A DNA stretch of 64,000 nucleotides. Origin: Tulasnella sp. 424. Lineage: Eukaryota; Basidiomycota; Agaricomycetes; Cantharellales; Tulasnellaceae. Both the position numbers and the translations under genes were made by a program. The stretch spans positions 62,001 through 126,000 of the forward strand of contig WSUB01000099.1 of the NCBI GenBank assembly GCA_019633425.1, in the 5' to 3' direction. The stretch's first letter is position 1. Each line of letters begins with the position of its first letter. Positions 26,246-38,338 of the stretch are shown piece by piece. The notes under the pieces are model-generated. The model searched no databases, was not told where the DNA came from, and saw only the letters and a program-made list of their open reading frames with translations.

Positions 26246-29200
26246 TTATATAAGCGGGAAAATGTCTTCCTCTTCCTCTCCATCGTCCGCAGCACCTCCG
26301 GCCGAGTTCTGGTCGGAGCTTTCCCCTCCGTTGACTGGGGAAGCGTCAGTGGAGTCTCCAACATTACTTGGGCCTGATATCGACCATGTGCTGAAGATCG
26401 ACGGGAGATCGCCCAACCGAGCCACAGACCTTGCCCCGACGTTGCCACCCCGAGCCGAATGGAGACCGAATGCGAGGGTGGTCGCATGGAGGTGAGACGC
26501 TCCATGCTCCTAGAATACAAGCATAAACATTTTGACACGGAACCCATCAGTGAAGAGTCCTACCGCCGGATACATTGGTGGAGTCGGGGTACGGCCTTCA
26601 GAATCTGAAGCCTCTTCAAGCTCGTCTTCGATCGCAGCAGCTGCTATTGCATTTGAACTCTACAGAAAGTCATAAGTGAGGGGAAAGTAGTGCTCTACGA
26701 CTTGCTTACGCTATAATTTGAGGCTTTGGCCTCCTCCAAATAATCGCTGAGATCTGACTCGTCATCAGATGTTTGGGGCTAGAGATTCTGGTCAGCTCCA
26801 TGCAACGGATCGATATTTGGCGTGAAAGGACCTGATTTTCTGGTTGCGCTGAAGTGAAAGACTGCTCGTCGTTCTATGTCAATAGTTAGGCTAGGTCTCA
26901 AACAGGTCGTTGCTCACCCGATCTGGTAGATCGCTATCTGTCACTTCGGACATCGGGGGAATCTAAAATCCTGATGAGGAACGAAAGCCTTTCGCGGTAG
27001 TAGATAGATTCATCCACTTACGTATGAAGGATCTTTGTCAGTATTCGTCGTATTTCCTTCCGGACTGGTCTGTTCCGTCGGTAATCCCGGTCCGCCAGTC
27101 ATCACTATATCCTCGGATGTATTCTTGCTACAGGGTGGTTCCAACCTTGACGTTGGCGACTTCTACGGAGCTTGTACTTAGTATCTTAGGCCCCTAGACA
27201 CATTGAACCTCGAGGGAAAACCTACAGGATCTGGTTGAACAGAGGAACCGCATCGATATCCAGGTGTTCCATAGTTCGGGGGTACGGTGCGATCTGTCGT
27301 CAAGGATCCTTGACTATCTGACATTGGTGAGGACCGTTGGCTTGTCCATGGTGGAACTCGGCTTAGACCTCGTCTGGCCCGGGCCGGGCGGAGAGGTTTG
27401 ATGGGACGGCTTATCGAAGCTTGCCCTACACCTGAGCCAGATGCCAGAGGAGCCTCTAGTTCGAAATCCATGTCTTCGGCTGCTCTGCGCTCGCGCTCAG
27501 GCTTGGATTCTGGGGAAGCAGCGGGAATATGGGGAGAATGTCCCTAGATATAAAGGTCGGCATTGCCCAAGTTCATTAGGAACTAGAGCCTACCTCAGGA
27601 TCCCATTCCATCGGGCGTGGGGATGAAACCTGGTTGGTGTTCTACTTAACAAGGCTTTCCGTCAAGAAGGTAAGTTACGTACCAAATAGGAATCTTGACC
27701 AACATTCGGGGAGATCGCTTTGGCTTTTCCCTTAGCGCTAGGTCCTGATGTTGGAGCACTCTCCATGGAAGTATCTGGATCGGTTTCGGCGTCTTGAGCC
27801 AGCTCGGACTGGAAGTTGCTCATATTAGAAGATGATGGTGCTGGAAGCTGGCTTGAATGGCTTGAGCCCTGCTTTATTAGTGAAGTCGATGGTGAAACCA
27901 GCCTCGCAAAAGAATGATTTTTTTTTAAGATACGCACCCCTTCTGGGTTACCCGTGGTAGTAACATTCTGCTGGTCTTGCAAAGTGGTCGGCTGGCCGTC
28001 TCCGGGATGCGGTTGCTGGACTACGGTGCTCGGCGTTTCACCATTAGCCTTAAAACGCCCAAAATGTAGATTAATTTATGTCTTGGGATGGATTTCTCAC
28101 TCGCGTACCTGCGTGATTTGGGGTTGGCTAGACCCCGTGTTGTTGTTCTCAAAGATTGGTGGGGGTATCGGAAGAGAAGGTTGAACTCCCTCTCCACCTT
28201 CACCTTCATCACCACTACCCTCGCCTCTCGTCCTTTTCGGCGGATGCCGCTCAGCCTCTACACTAGGAGGTGTAGGACTTAGTCTGGCACGGCGGTGCCC
28301 AGCTGGTGTCGATGGCCCCGCTGGCATGGGTGGTGGTAGGTGTTGTACCTGCATGATACAAATTAGCACTAAAAATATAGTAGTAAATGGCATGCATCAC
28401 TCACACTCCCCGTCTCCGGGGGAACATTAGATACCGGCGTCGGTTCATGCTGGGGGACGTGAGCCCCGACTGCTGGAGCTGGAGGCTCTCCTTCAGGTCC
28501 CTATTCGGACGCGAAGGTTTAGTTCGAGTTTTACGATAATATATCAGAAGCATACTACCTGTCGAGAAGAACGGCTAGCAGCCTAGAGAAACGAACGGGT
28601 TGCGTTAGGATCAATCCGAGAAACATGGGAACCCCTCACCTGTGCCGTCAGTTCTGGCTGTGGTTCTTGATTTGAAATGGGACCCTGAGTTGGCATAGTG
28701 GGTACCTACTTCATCGGTCAGTATCTCCGAGGATCCTCGTTAGAACTATGAAGAAATGTTGATCATTTACAGTCGCCGACCGAGATCCCTCAACCGTTGG
28801 AGGTTCTGGATTTGCAGAAGACCCAGCATCTATTGTTGTTCCACTTGCGTTGGGTGGAGTCGGTAACTGCGGGGGCGCACCCGCTGCGGCGTCCTGGGCC
28901 GCAATCGGCGCGACGGGTAGTTCCCCGGAGGGTGTCCTCGCAGCTAAGGCCGCCGTGACCTGTTGACTAAGACTGAAGGCGGTCTTGGCTATCAGCGGCC
29001 ATAAATCTTCTCCGTTGGTGGACCCGGTTTGGGGGGTGGCGCCTCGACATTGGAGCCGGAACCCGGTGCCGAAGCCGCAGGTAGAGGTACGGAGAGATTT
29101 TCCGTGACCTAAACCGAAGAGGAGAGATCAGAGACGGTGTGTTCAAGGAGATCTCTGAGCGAACGTACCGTATCAGATCTGACGCCTTCTGGAATCGCCA

Positions 29201-30966
29201 ACTCCCGTCGAGCATTCCGCACCGAGTTATGATCGAACTCATTTTCTTCCTGAGCGATATCGTGAGATTAAAATCGATTATTGCCGAGACATGCGAAAAG
29301 CACTTGCCCCGTCTGTTTGAACGCCTCTAGAAACCTTTGTATCATTGCTGCTTGCGGGCGAATCCTCTGTTTGAATTCCTCGGCTCTGCAACGGTAGCGT
29401 CAATTGTTGAGATAAACGCCTTCGAAACTTTTCACTCACTTCGTACTTCGGCTGCACCCCATTGGACGGACTGAACAAAGCGCGAATGGCTGAGGGTGAG
29501 GAAATTTGTGCTGTCCGATGAGACTGTTGGTCTTCGGGTTTGGGCGTCGGTGGAGCTTTGGGACTCTGGGTAGCGTCATTGAATATGAATACGCTGCTAG
29601 AACCGGCTAATAAGGATTTCTCACCTTAGCACTATCGGAAGGAGTGTCAGGCTCGGGGGGTAGGACCGAATCGAACCCTTCGAACACCGAAGGGTCCACT
29701 GCTGATGGCATTGGGGCCGGTGGAATATCATAATTGATTTGCAACGGACGATTCCTTTCGGCGTTGCCCTAAGATGTGACAGATTGAACAAGGCTTTGGT
29801 GTTCAGTGAGAAACAAGCGGACAACGGAACTCACACGCCCCAACTCGTCTGACTGTTCGTTCCCCACATGCACATCTCCTTCCTCTGTCTTTTGCTCTTC
29901 TTCGTCCGTTCCATGCCCCTCTATCGACTAGCGTTTAAATAAAGGGATGAGCGTTCTCGATACCGCCAGAGGGCAAGGAACGAGCGACTCACCGGTGATG
30001 CGGGTGATGGTGGAGTGCCTGCTCGAATTCCTTCCCACTCAGGTTCTTCTTCACCATCCTCGAGCTATATGAAGACGGGCAGGCTCAATGTTTCGGATGG
30101 AAATAAGGACGTTGTTGATTCTTACCTTTGGGAGATTGGTCACGCCATCCTCTAGAAGAACATCGATAGGGCGGAGAGTGCGCTGGGAAGGCGGCAAGGC
30201 TAGCTCAAGAAGCCTCTTGCGCGCCTTGTCGCTGAAACTTCTGAAGACGATAGAGATGCAATTCACGGAGCTATGCTCCGCATTCTTGACCTGTATTTTG
30301 TCAGAATGTTGTATCGCAGCGGATGGCTCGAAGATACGTACGCTGTCTGCCAGCTTATCATAAATGGCTTCATGGTGTTCGATAGGCGGGAGCGTTGCTG
30401 ACGCTATAGACCATGCCCCAAGACTATCTATGCCTTTTCTAGACTTATCAAATTGAAAAATGTACTGAGTTGGCTCGGGGACTGCGGCGAAGTCTAAGTG
30501 ATCTAAAGCAGCGGGACCCGCCAGGAAGCCAACATCCCCTTGCGGAGAGATATAGACACAAGACCGGTCTATAAGAATGGATGTACTCTCTCCAAGAGCC
30601 TGGTACATGGGATTAGCACGCTTGTCGCTGTTCTGGAAAGTCATGATCAACTGTACCTCATCAATATCCCCTTGGAACAAGTCGTCGATAATGTACGTTG
30701 GAGGGGGTTGATTTGAGTTCTTCCTATACGACTGTCGCACCAACTCCACTCTATGGGTCGTAAAGCCTGTTATAGGGCTAGGAGCCTTCTTTTCTACGGA
30801 AGTCGATGGCAGAGACTCTCGGATCATGCGAAAACGATCAACGGAAGGATGAGCCTGGACGTTCCCGTGAAGGTGTGAGTCCTAAGCTACGCTAGTCTAC
30901 ACAATCACTGACCTGGTGGGACGGCATTGATGGCTCGTCTTGACGATCTGTGCGAGTATCAGCCAT
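26246..30966 (-). CDS. Large intron-dense protein of unknown function, mostly disordered
   Basis: I do not recognise the family. The start is the ATG at 30964-30966 in an 18-codon first exon (MADTRTDRQDEPSMPSHQ), which splices in frame to 30890-30051. That second exon encodes the only globular-looking part, about 270 residues, including YIIDDLFQGDIDEVQLIM, QYIFQFDKSRKG and LPPSQRTLRPIDVLLEDG. Downstream the coding potential is broken into many short exons of roughly 60-250 nt. They encode acidic, Ser/Pro/Gln-rich sequence with little predicted order, including a repeated short motif (RGIQTE, RGVQTD near 29350-29390). The proposed last exon ends in a Glu/Asp run and stops at 26246-26248. Exon borders in the middle are uncertain, and the locus could hold two genes. 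The composition resembles nuclear scaffold or chromatin factors, but this is only an impression. Confidence 0.55.
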
Positions 30967-32418
30967 TGAGAGGAGTGGTAGGAGGGAAGGGGGGGTGAAG
31001 GCGTCGTAAGCTCGAGCAGGGTCCCGTGTCGTGGCGAAGCTCTTGGAAATTTAGGCAAGTGGCTGAAGGGATCAGCTCACTCCGAAAGAAAGCCCGAGGT
31101 GTCAATTCCCCATCATTATCCAACTAGCCAATTGAAAACTGGATTCCATGTCTTCCCCGGTCGCCGAATTTCTTGCAAACTCTCTTGAGCTATGACTGGA
31201 CAATGATTGTTAAGGGAGGCTCTTATGTCGCCCCGCCCTAGATTTGGCGACCTCTATGGCATAGCTCAGACCATTTATCTATTCATTGATATATGATATC
31301 AACAACACTGGTCTGATCCGTTTTACTACGGTATTTTGGGGAAATGGGCTGGTTGGAGGATACCCCATGATGCGGGAAGACGTGAGACACACCACTTATC
31401 GTTCACTTTAATTATGCGACTAGACAGATATATCCACACGTTTCTAGCTTTCTGGTCTGCTGCTGACTATTGCAAGAACAGGGCACTCCTTGCGTCTGGG
31501 CGTAACGTTGTGGGTCCTCCGAAATGGCAGTCACCTTATAATTAGCTTCTCCACGAGCCAAAAATGAAAAAGTAAGAACGTAATTTTGGATTCTCTTATA
31601 AGGTTTACCGTGGCCCCATATGTTTGCTATCATGGAGGAGGAAATGAATCTTTAAGGCTGCAGTCCTCGCACCAGAGCATCGACAGGGGCCTGGCGTGGG
31701 AATAATGACGCAGAGGCAGGACGTTTTGATCATGGACGCCACAAAAACTCGCCCCAGGTTGTCACTTGGCAATCAATTTTTCTGGTATGGACAACTTGTA
31801 CAAGACTCGATAGGGTTACTAGTTCTTCTGTCAACAACCCTTCCAGGCGCCATCCTCACTGAGCTCTCCCCGTTCCTCGTTCCCCATACCCTTCTACTGG
31901 CCAGTCTACATACTGTAAGCTCTGCATCAGCTGCAGTAAAAATAAGCAACGGAGGAACGGCGCTTGTGTGGTTGTTTGTGTAGGTAAGGACGCAGGAATT
32001 GCATTGAATGGCGTTCTTTTGATTCCGTTGTTTAGCCGATTCAAAAGTTACTGTTTGAATTCAGTAAACACCACTAACGAAAGATGACTCACAGTCAATT
32101 ATATGTTTCCGCCAAGGATACTAAGCCTGGTGTAAGAACCTCCGTCTCTGGGGCTCTATATAAACCGACCAGTGGCAGCCCCTCTCGGTTCCTTCTCGTT
32201 CGTTAACCCCCTCCCCTCCACACCATGTATCTCGACCCGACACTTGCGCTCGCCGACTTGTTCCTCAGCTTCAACATTCTCAGGAGCATGCTTCATTACA
32301 CCCTCAATCGCTCGAAATAGACTCGATCCCAGACCATACCTCGTCGTCTACGATCCCAAGCTAAGTATTGTTTTACATTATGCGCTCTACATGTTTATAA
32401 CATTGTTTGATTTTCTAG
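30967..32418. other. Intergenic, no gene seen
   Basis: Short frames such as 31336-31545 and 31696-31983 (plus) have no family features. The sequence is more AT-rich than the flanking genes. The right end holds a TATA-like box (separate entry). Confidence 0.5.
32157..32164 (+). promoter_or_regulatory. TATA-like box upstream of the triplicated repeat
   Basis: TATATAAA lies about 60 bases before an ATG (32224) that opens a 31-codon frame. It may drive a transcript into the repeat units. This is inference from the motif alone. Confidence 0.35.
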
Positions 32419-33568
32419 GTTGTTGATGATGCGAGAAGTCTACCGCAGTTTGCTTTCCGAGATCCGAGGTAAGCTTTGCACTCTACGACTCGTAGAAGGC
32501 CCTCCATTCACTATGATCTACTTCCTTTCTAGTCACCTGCAGGAAGGTGCCGACTGATTGACGCCTTGCATTGCTTCGGGAAGCTTGGCATCTCGGTGGC
32601 TACCTCCGACTCATCGGTTTGACTTTCACCTGGATGCACTCGACCAACCTGTCCTTCAAGTAGATCGACCCGACTGCTCCAACCGCCAAGACCAGGGTAG
32701 CCGCCTCGGAAGGGTCTAAGCTGTGTTTCGGGCGACCAGCTGTCAATTTCCCTAGGGTCACGTCCTTACCATGGATAGGGGAGGCTGCCGTGCTAACAAC
32801 CAGGGCAGTAACCAACCATGCACAAAAGCCCCGTCTGCGACTACCCCTTGGCGCTGCAGGTCCATCGGCTGATTGATCTGCTTTCGAGGGACATTTGGGT
32901 CGAGTGAGCTCTGCGGTTGAGAGGCCGAGAAGTGGTGAGTTCCTCCGGATCAATCACTTCGAACCCGATCGAGAGGCTGACAGCGTTTCATTTCAAGGTT
33001 GCTGAGAGACGGCTAGCATGCGAGTTCCATCCTCGTCTAGTCTGCATTTCTCAACCGACTCTTGCGATGAGCAGTAGCTTGTATGCGGGTTTAATCCTCG
33101 CCTTGCTCACTTTGTCTTCGTCGCCGTCGGCCATCTCACCTTGGGCGGGCTGCGGCCTGTATGCGAGTTTGATCCTCGCCTAGCTTGCAGGTTCCTTACT
33201 CAACTAGCGGGATGCAATGCCGGCTTGTATGCGAGTCTTATCCTCGTCCTGCTGTCTCTTCATCTTTTGTTGGGGCTCGAAGTCGGAGCGCAGACCTCCT
33301 CGCGGTGGGCCCCGGGCAACGCTCCCCAGCGGGGGGAGCGGCTAACTGTGCACGCACGTTCAGCGCTTGAAAGCATATCAAGGTATGGTCCCGCTGTCTC
33401 TTGACCTGGCAACAATAGCTTAGCGGTCATGCTATTAACTCGAATGAGATTGTAGCCAAGTCGTTAACGCGCCTCATCTCAAAAATGCTTCTGCTTCATT
33501 GATCACAGCCTAGGCATTCCTTTACTTCCTATCGTGCATGATTCTGATGTCTCTTAATATTCCCTAGG
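32419..33568 (+). repeat. Tandem repeat unit 1 of 3 (about 1.15 kb)
   Basis: The unit begins at GTTGTT after a splice-acceptor-like TTCTAG. A GTAAGC donor-like site and a second ...TCTAG acceptor-like site follow, then an exon-like stretch starting TCACCTGCAGGA. In this copy the frame is interrupted after about 31 codons. The second half carries four hairpins and a GC-rich segment ending near CTAACTGTGCACGC (33343-33356). Similar landmarks recur in the same order in units 2 and 3. Confidence 0.8.
33020..33247 (+). repeat. Four hairpins GCGAG-N7-CTCGY in unit 1
   Basis: Short hairpins at 33020-33036, 33085-33101, 33163-33179 and 33231-33247, spaced 65-78 bp. Each has a 5-bp stem (Watson-Crick or G:T) and a 7-base loop such as TTTGATC or TTCCATC. 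Most follow GTAT. Confidence 0.75.
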
Positions 33569-34630
33569 TTGTTGTCTGCCGTTCCCAATTCGAGGTAAGC
33601 TCTGCGCTTATAACTTGCTTGAGATTCTGCATTTATAACTGTTTGCTTCATTTTAGTCACCTGCTGGACGGTGCTGACCGGTCGAAACCCTGCATTACTT
33701 CGAGAAGCTGGGCGTATCGGTGGCTACCTCCAACCCAAGGGTTCGGATCGAAACCTTTCCCCTGGATGCACTCGGCCCCGTTGTCTCTCAAGCAGATTGA
33801 CCCGTCTGTTCCAACCGTCAAGACCAGGGTAGACCGCTACGGAAAGGGTCTCGGCTGGCTTCGGGCGACCAGCTGCTAATTCCTTTGGGGCCATGTCCTA
33901 ACCGTGGATCGGACTGTCGTGCTAATAACCATGGCAGAACCGACCGCGCTTAAAGCCCCACCTGCACTACTCCTTGGCGCTGCCGGTCCGGCGGTTGATT
34001 GGTCTGCTTTCGAGGGATATTTGGGTCGAGTGAGCTCTGCGGTTGAGAGGCCGAGATGTGGTGAGTTCCTCAGGATCAATCACTTCGAATCCGATCGAGA
34101 GACTCGTACTGACACGGTCGTATTTCAAGGCTGCCAAGAAGCGGCGAGTATGCGAGTTCCATCCTCGTCTAGTCTGCATTTCTCAGCAGCCTCTTGCGAT
34201 GGGCAGTAGCTTGTATGCGAGTTTAATCCCCGCCTTGTTCACTGTGTCCCCGTCGCCGTCGGCCATCTCACCTCGGGCGGGCCGAGCTTGTATGCGAGTT
34301 TTATCCTCGTCCTGCTGCCCCTTCGTCCTTGTTGGGGCTCGAAGTCGAAGCACAGACCTCCTCGCGGTGGGCCCCGGGCAACGCTCCTCCCAGCGGGGGA
34401 GCGGCTAACTGTGCACGCATGCTCAGCACTCGAAATCATTCAAGGTGTGATTCCACATTCTCTTGACTTGGCAACAATAGCTTAACTTTTATGCTTATTA
34501 ACTGAACTAGGTTGTAGCCAAGTCGTCAACGCGCCGAATCTCAACAATCCCTCTGCTTCAATGATCACAGCCTAAGCATTCCTTCACTTCCTATCCTGCG
34601 TGACCCTGACGCGCCTCTTAATTTTTCTAG
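33569..34630 (+). repeat. Tandem repeat unit 2 of 3 (about 1.06 kb)
   Basis: Same order of landmarks as unit 1. The exon-like stretch is broken early (SPAGRC then a stop) and has diverged. Hairpins are at 34152-34168, 34217-34233 and 34294-34310. In the second of these one stem pair is lost (CTCGC changed to CCCGC). Confidence 0.8.
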
Positions 34631-35310
34631 GTTGTTTGCTATTCCCAATTCGAGGTTAGCTTTGCGCTTTGTAACTTGTACGAGACGTCGCATTTATAAT
34701 TATTTGCTTTCTTTTAGTCACCTGCAGGACGGCGCCAACTGATCAACGCCCTGCATTACTTCGGGAAGCTGGACGTCTCGGTGGCTGCCTCCAACCAGCT
34801 GGTTCGCCTCGGAATGATTCCGTTGGATGCACTCAACCAAGTCGTTCATAAAGTAGACCGACCCGACTGATCCAACCGTCAAGACCAGCTAGTCGCTATG
34901 GAAGGGTGTGGGCTGCGCTTCGGGCGGCCAGTCACTAATTCCCTGGGGGTGCCCTAACCGCGACATGGGAGGCTGTTCCGCGGCTACCGGACTGTAACCG
35001 ATCGTGCCAAAACCCCGCCAATGACTACCCCTTGGCGCTGCAGGAGCAGCGGTGGATTGGTCTGCTTTCGAGGATATTTGGATCGAGTGAGCTCTGCGGG
35101 GCTGCAGCTTGTATGCGAGTTTAATCCCGCCGAGCACTGCAGGTCCCTTACCCAACCGAAAGGCCGTCTTGTATGCGAGTTCCATCCTCGTCCTGCTGTC
35201 GACACATTCCTCCTTGGGACTCGAAGTCATGTACGGGCCTCCACGTGGCGAGTCCTGGGCAACGGTCCTCTCTTCGGAAGGAGCGGCTAGACCGTACACG
35301 CGTAAATGAA
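34631..35310 (+). repeat. Tandem repeat unit 3 of 3, shortened (about 0.68 kb)
   Basis: The first half is complete, and its exon-like stretch is open for about 50 codons from the acceptor (RRQLINALHYFGKL, then a stop near 34870). The second half lost about 150 bp, including the conserved GAGTTCCTC...CACTTCGAA block, and keeps two hairpins (35115-35130 and 35175-35191). It ends near 35310, where similarity to the other units stops. Confidence 0.75.
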
Positions 35311-35546
35311 TATTCTAGAGATGACTACCAATATATGATTTGATTTGAGCTAAAAAAAGTCATTGGGTTCGCGGTCGCTCGTCTTGATCAAACCTACCTT
35401 CACGGAGTATTGGAGACGCAAGAAATCAAATCAACTGCGTGAAAAAGAGGGTGTAAGATATCCAGCTCGAGTTCATTCTACCAACAACACTCGGAAAACC
35501 AGAGAGAAAGCGAGGTATAGATACAAAATAGAAGGCTCGTAAGAGT

Positions 35547-38338
35547 TCATGAACGACCGAGTTTTGGGAAAGAGAACGACGATATAGATGATCCGCGACC
35601 AGAACCAGCGGGAGAAGGCGAATGAGACGGATTAGACATCCGATGGGAAGACATGGAATCCTCCTTATCGTGCATCACTTCCGCATACCTGCACACGGGG
35701 ATCGGATCTCAGCATATCGCCAAACGTTAGACAAATACCCGCGACTCACATTAACTTGTAGCGAACAAGCTCGGCCTCGATCTCCTCCCTTTCGATTTTG
35801 GCCATCACAAACTGCTTTACGATCTCGCAATGTTCGGCATTTAAGGCGGAAAGGGAGCCCTCTAGCTCACGACTGTGGTAGAGGGAATCGTAAGCGCCTC
35901 TGGGCTCAAAGACAAACGAACAGCACCACTCACACTTGATTGGCAAGACTCCGATTGGCCGTTCGAAGGTTATCCATTTCCACTGCGTGAGCGGTCTGAA
36001 CACGTCTCAGCTCATTCCATTCGTTCGCGTATGTATCCAGCATGAACGGGGTAATCTTAACCCTGAATGCGTCCTCTACGAAATCATCGGCGCGGTACCG
36101 TACTTTCGACTCGGTGGATTGATCCATGGGCACTGGTTCATTAGAATCGATCTGAACATTTGACCATGAGTGTAAAGCTCGACTCATCAAATAATTCCCC
36201 ACTCACCCGATAGAGATCGAACAGTTCGCCCTTCATATACTCCAATATTTGGTCAAACTTGAGCTTCAGTAGCTTCTCTTCGTTCTTAATGAGTAGGACG
36301 ATGCTGAATCCAAATATAGCCTCGATGCCATGACCAAAAACGCTGTCGAATATTCGGAACACTAGGTCGAGTGGGAACCTTAAGGAAGGCGTGGTCAGAA
36401 TCAAGGTTGCGGCTTACGGGAGGGAATTTACCTATAGCTGAACATTGTGAGGAACCATTGGCTGCAAAACATGCTCGATTTAATTCCTTGTCGAAGGAAG
36501 TGAACGTGCAGCACAGGAAGGAGTTCTTCGACTAGACGATCGAACTGGAAGAGTCGGAGCTGGAGACCGGGCATCTCTGGAAGGTACATGTCCCTGGAGC
36601 CGTAGGAGTACATGAGACGGACTAGAACGCAGAATGCCTCTTCATCTGGCATCTATCATGGTGTAAATGAAAAGAAGATTGAGAACGCGTCCCGGGCAAA
36701 GGTAAAGGTCACTTACATTCAAGAGCAAAGCAGCTCCGATGAAAGCTAACCCCTGGCAATACCCAACCTCGGTATCATACCTAAGTTACGTACGATTCGG
36801 ATTAGAATCAATGCGGAGCAACGGAGGCGCATGAAACCAACGCACAAAGAGTAAGCCTTCAAAACGTTGAAGAGGTTTTCCTGCCCGATGCCTTGACCAT
36901 CCATGAAGAACGAATGTTGGGGAAACGTCCTTCCAAGGTCACGTACGATGGCCTTTTCGTGCGGACTACTCTGCTTCAGGAGCGATGCATATATCCGTTC
37001 GAGTTCGGCGTCTTTCGAAGCCGACATCAATTGCCAAACCATCCCTCGCAAGGCTGGTGGGATTCCCTTTTGAATGGCACTGGCCAACTGTTCCGACTTT
37101 GTTCTTGCAACTTGCTCGTAGTCTGGTTAAGGGCCGGACTAAGCGACATATTTGGAAAGTTCTGCATAAACAACCTACTCGCGATGACATCTCCCCAGAA
37201 ATCTTTTGATCCCCACGTGTCGGTCAGTCTTTTCTTTGGTGCCTTCAAATTAACAGAATTGCTCACCCCAATCGATCTTCTCATCATGGCCACCACCTGG
37301 AAACCCATTGGCACCGCCAATCTTCCTTGACGGCGACTTCGGGAAGGCTGCTGAATTCGGGCTTACAGCCAACCGATCAAACCCTTCCTTCAACTTCTCC
37401 CGACCCTCTATGCTTCTTCTTGCCGCCCTCGGATCGGCATTTTCCTTCTCCATCCGTGCGAGCAACAACTCGACCCCTTCTGCCAACGGCTTCGTCGATG
37501 GGTTCATCGATTCGCGTTTCGATCGAGACGTGGAAGCAGATGATCCAGCTACAGGAGTCCTAAGGGTGTCTTCGCGGTCCTTGCTAAGGTCTGTACGAAT
37601 TCGAAGGTCGTCCTTTTGGGGAGGGGATGGAGGCGCAGCTGGATGGTCATCGTACAGCCCCGAGCTGAGAGCCGAGGTGCCCAAGTCGTGCTCGTCATCG
37701 TGCAGAGAAGGAATTGTACTCCCGCCATTTGCCGTGCCAATGTTCAGCGGAGGTAAGCCTTGTGCGGGAGGTGGAAACATGTCGTCGTTTCCAACGGACG
37801 CAGAAGTTGGGGTCTTCAAAGGAACCGTCGAGAAACGATCGACATCTGGGGTAGAAACAGATGACAGTGTCGATACAGAAGCTCGTGATGGGTTGTGAAG
37901 TGGCTCGGGGAGTGGGGGGAGAGGCGGGATGGTGGCTAGCTCCATGTAGCACGGTGCGGATGTCGGGGTATTTTGAGCCGAGCAATCTGAAGTCATGCTG
38001 GTTGCGCTGGTTTTAAGAGAACACTGTGATGAAGACGTGTTGGTTGGAGTTGTTGGTGTAGCTACCCGTGCTGTGCCATCGCCTTCGTTGGCAGTTCCAT
38101 TGCCTGCTGGAGCCAGCTTGAGCGGGGCTACGCTTGATGTGATCGTCGGCTGTTTGGCTTCCTCGCGGTCGTTCATCGCATCAGTGACATCCTCGAAGGT
38201 CTCTGCATCGAGTTCCTCGTCGAACTGGTCGTCTGTGTTGGAAGCGGATGGGGTGACGGGGGGAGGAGCGATGTCCAGCGCGTTTTGCAGCTCATTCAGA
38301 CGCCGACCGACACTGGATCCCGACGCTACCTCGGCCAT
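35547..38338 (-). CDS. TBC-domain Rab GTPase-activating protein
   Basis: A GAP for a Rab GTPase in vesicle traffic, of the Gyp5/EVI5-like layout (TBC then coiled coil). The start is the ATG at 38336-38338. The first exon encodes about 360 mostly disordered Ser/Thr/Pro-rich residues. The TBC domain follows: IPPALRGMVWQLM (about 37050), IVRDLGRTFPQH with the arginine finger (about 36930), and VGYCQGLAF with the glutamine finger across an intron (about 36760). Further helices lie at about 36640-36170. The coiled coil runs from about 36090 to 35750. The last exon (about 35547-35690) is Ser-rich and stops with TGA at 35547-35549. Both catalytic fingers are present, so the GAP is probably active. 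The Rab target is not readable. Confidence 0.9.

Noticed and set aside
26172..26495. 107-codon plus-strand frame beginning near 26172
   Set aside because: The opposite strand gives an acidic tail in keeping with the rest of the unknown gene and ends at a proper stop; the plus frame has no start context or features.
33163..33184. GAGTTTGATCCTCGCC looks like the start of bacterial 16S rRNA
   Set aside because: The match covers only about a dozen bases, the motif recurs nine times as a local hairpin with varied loops, and no rRNA sequence follows.
33141..33404. Plus-strand frames in the triplicated region with repeated LYASLI peptides
   Set aside because: The peptide similarity only reflects the repeated hairpin DNA; frames are not kept between units and have no common start.
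33448..33475. A-box-like GTAGCCAAGTCGTTAACGCG suggesting a tRNA-Leu/Ser
   Set aside because: The resemblance to the A box is real, but no anticodon stem, no B box at the right distance and no acceptor pairing could be drawn.
37308..37898. 196-codon open frame on the plus strand
   Set aside because: Antisense shadow of the first exon of the TBC gene, which continues in frame into the conserved TBC domain.
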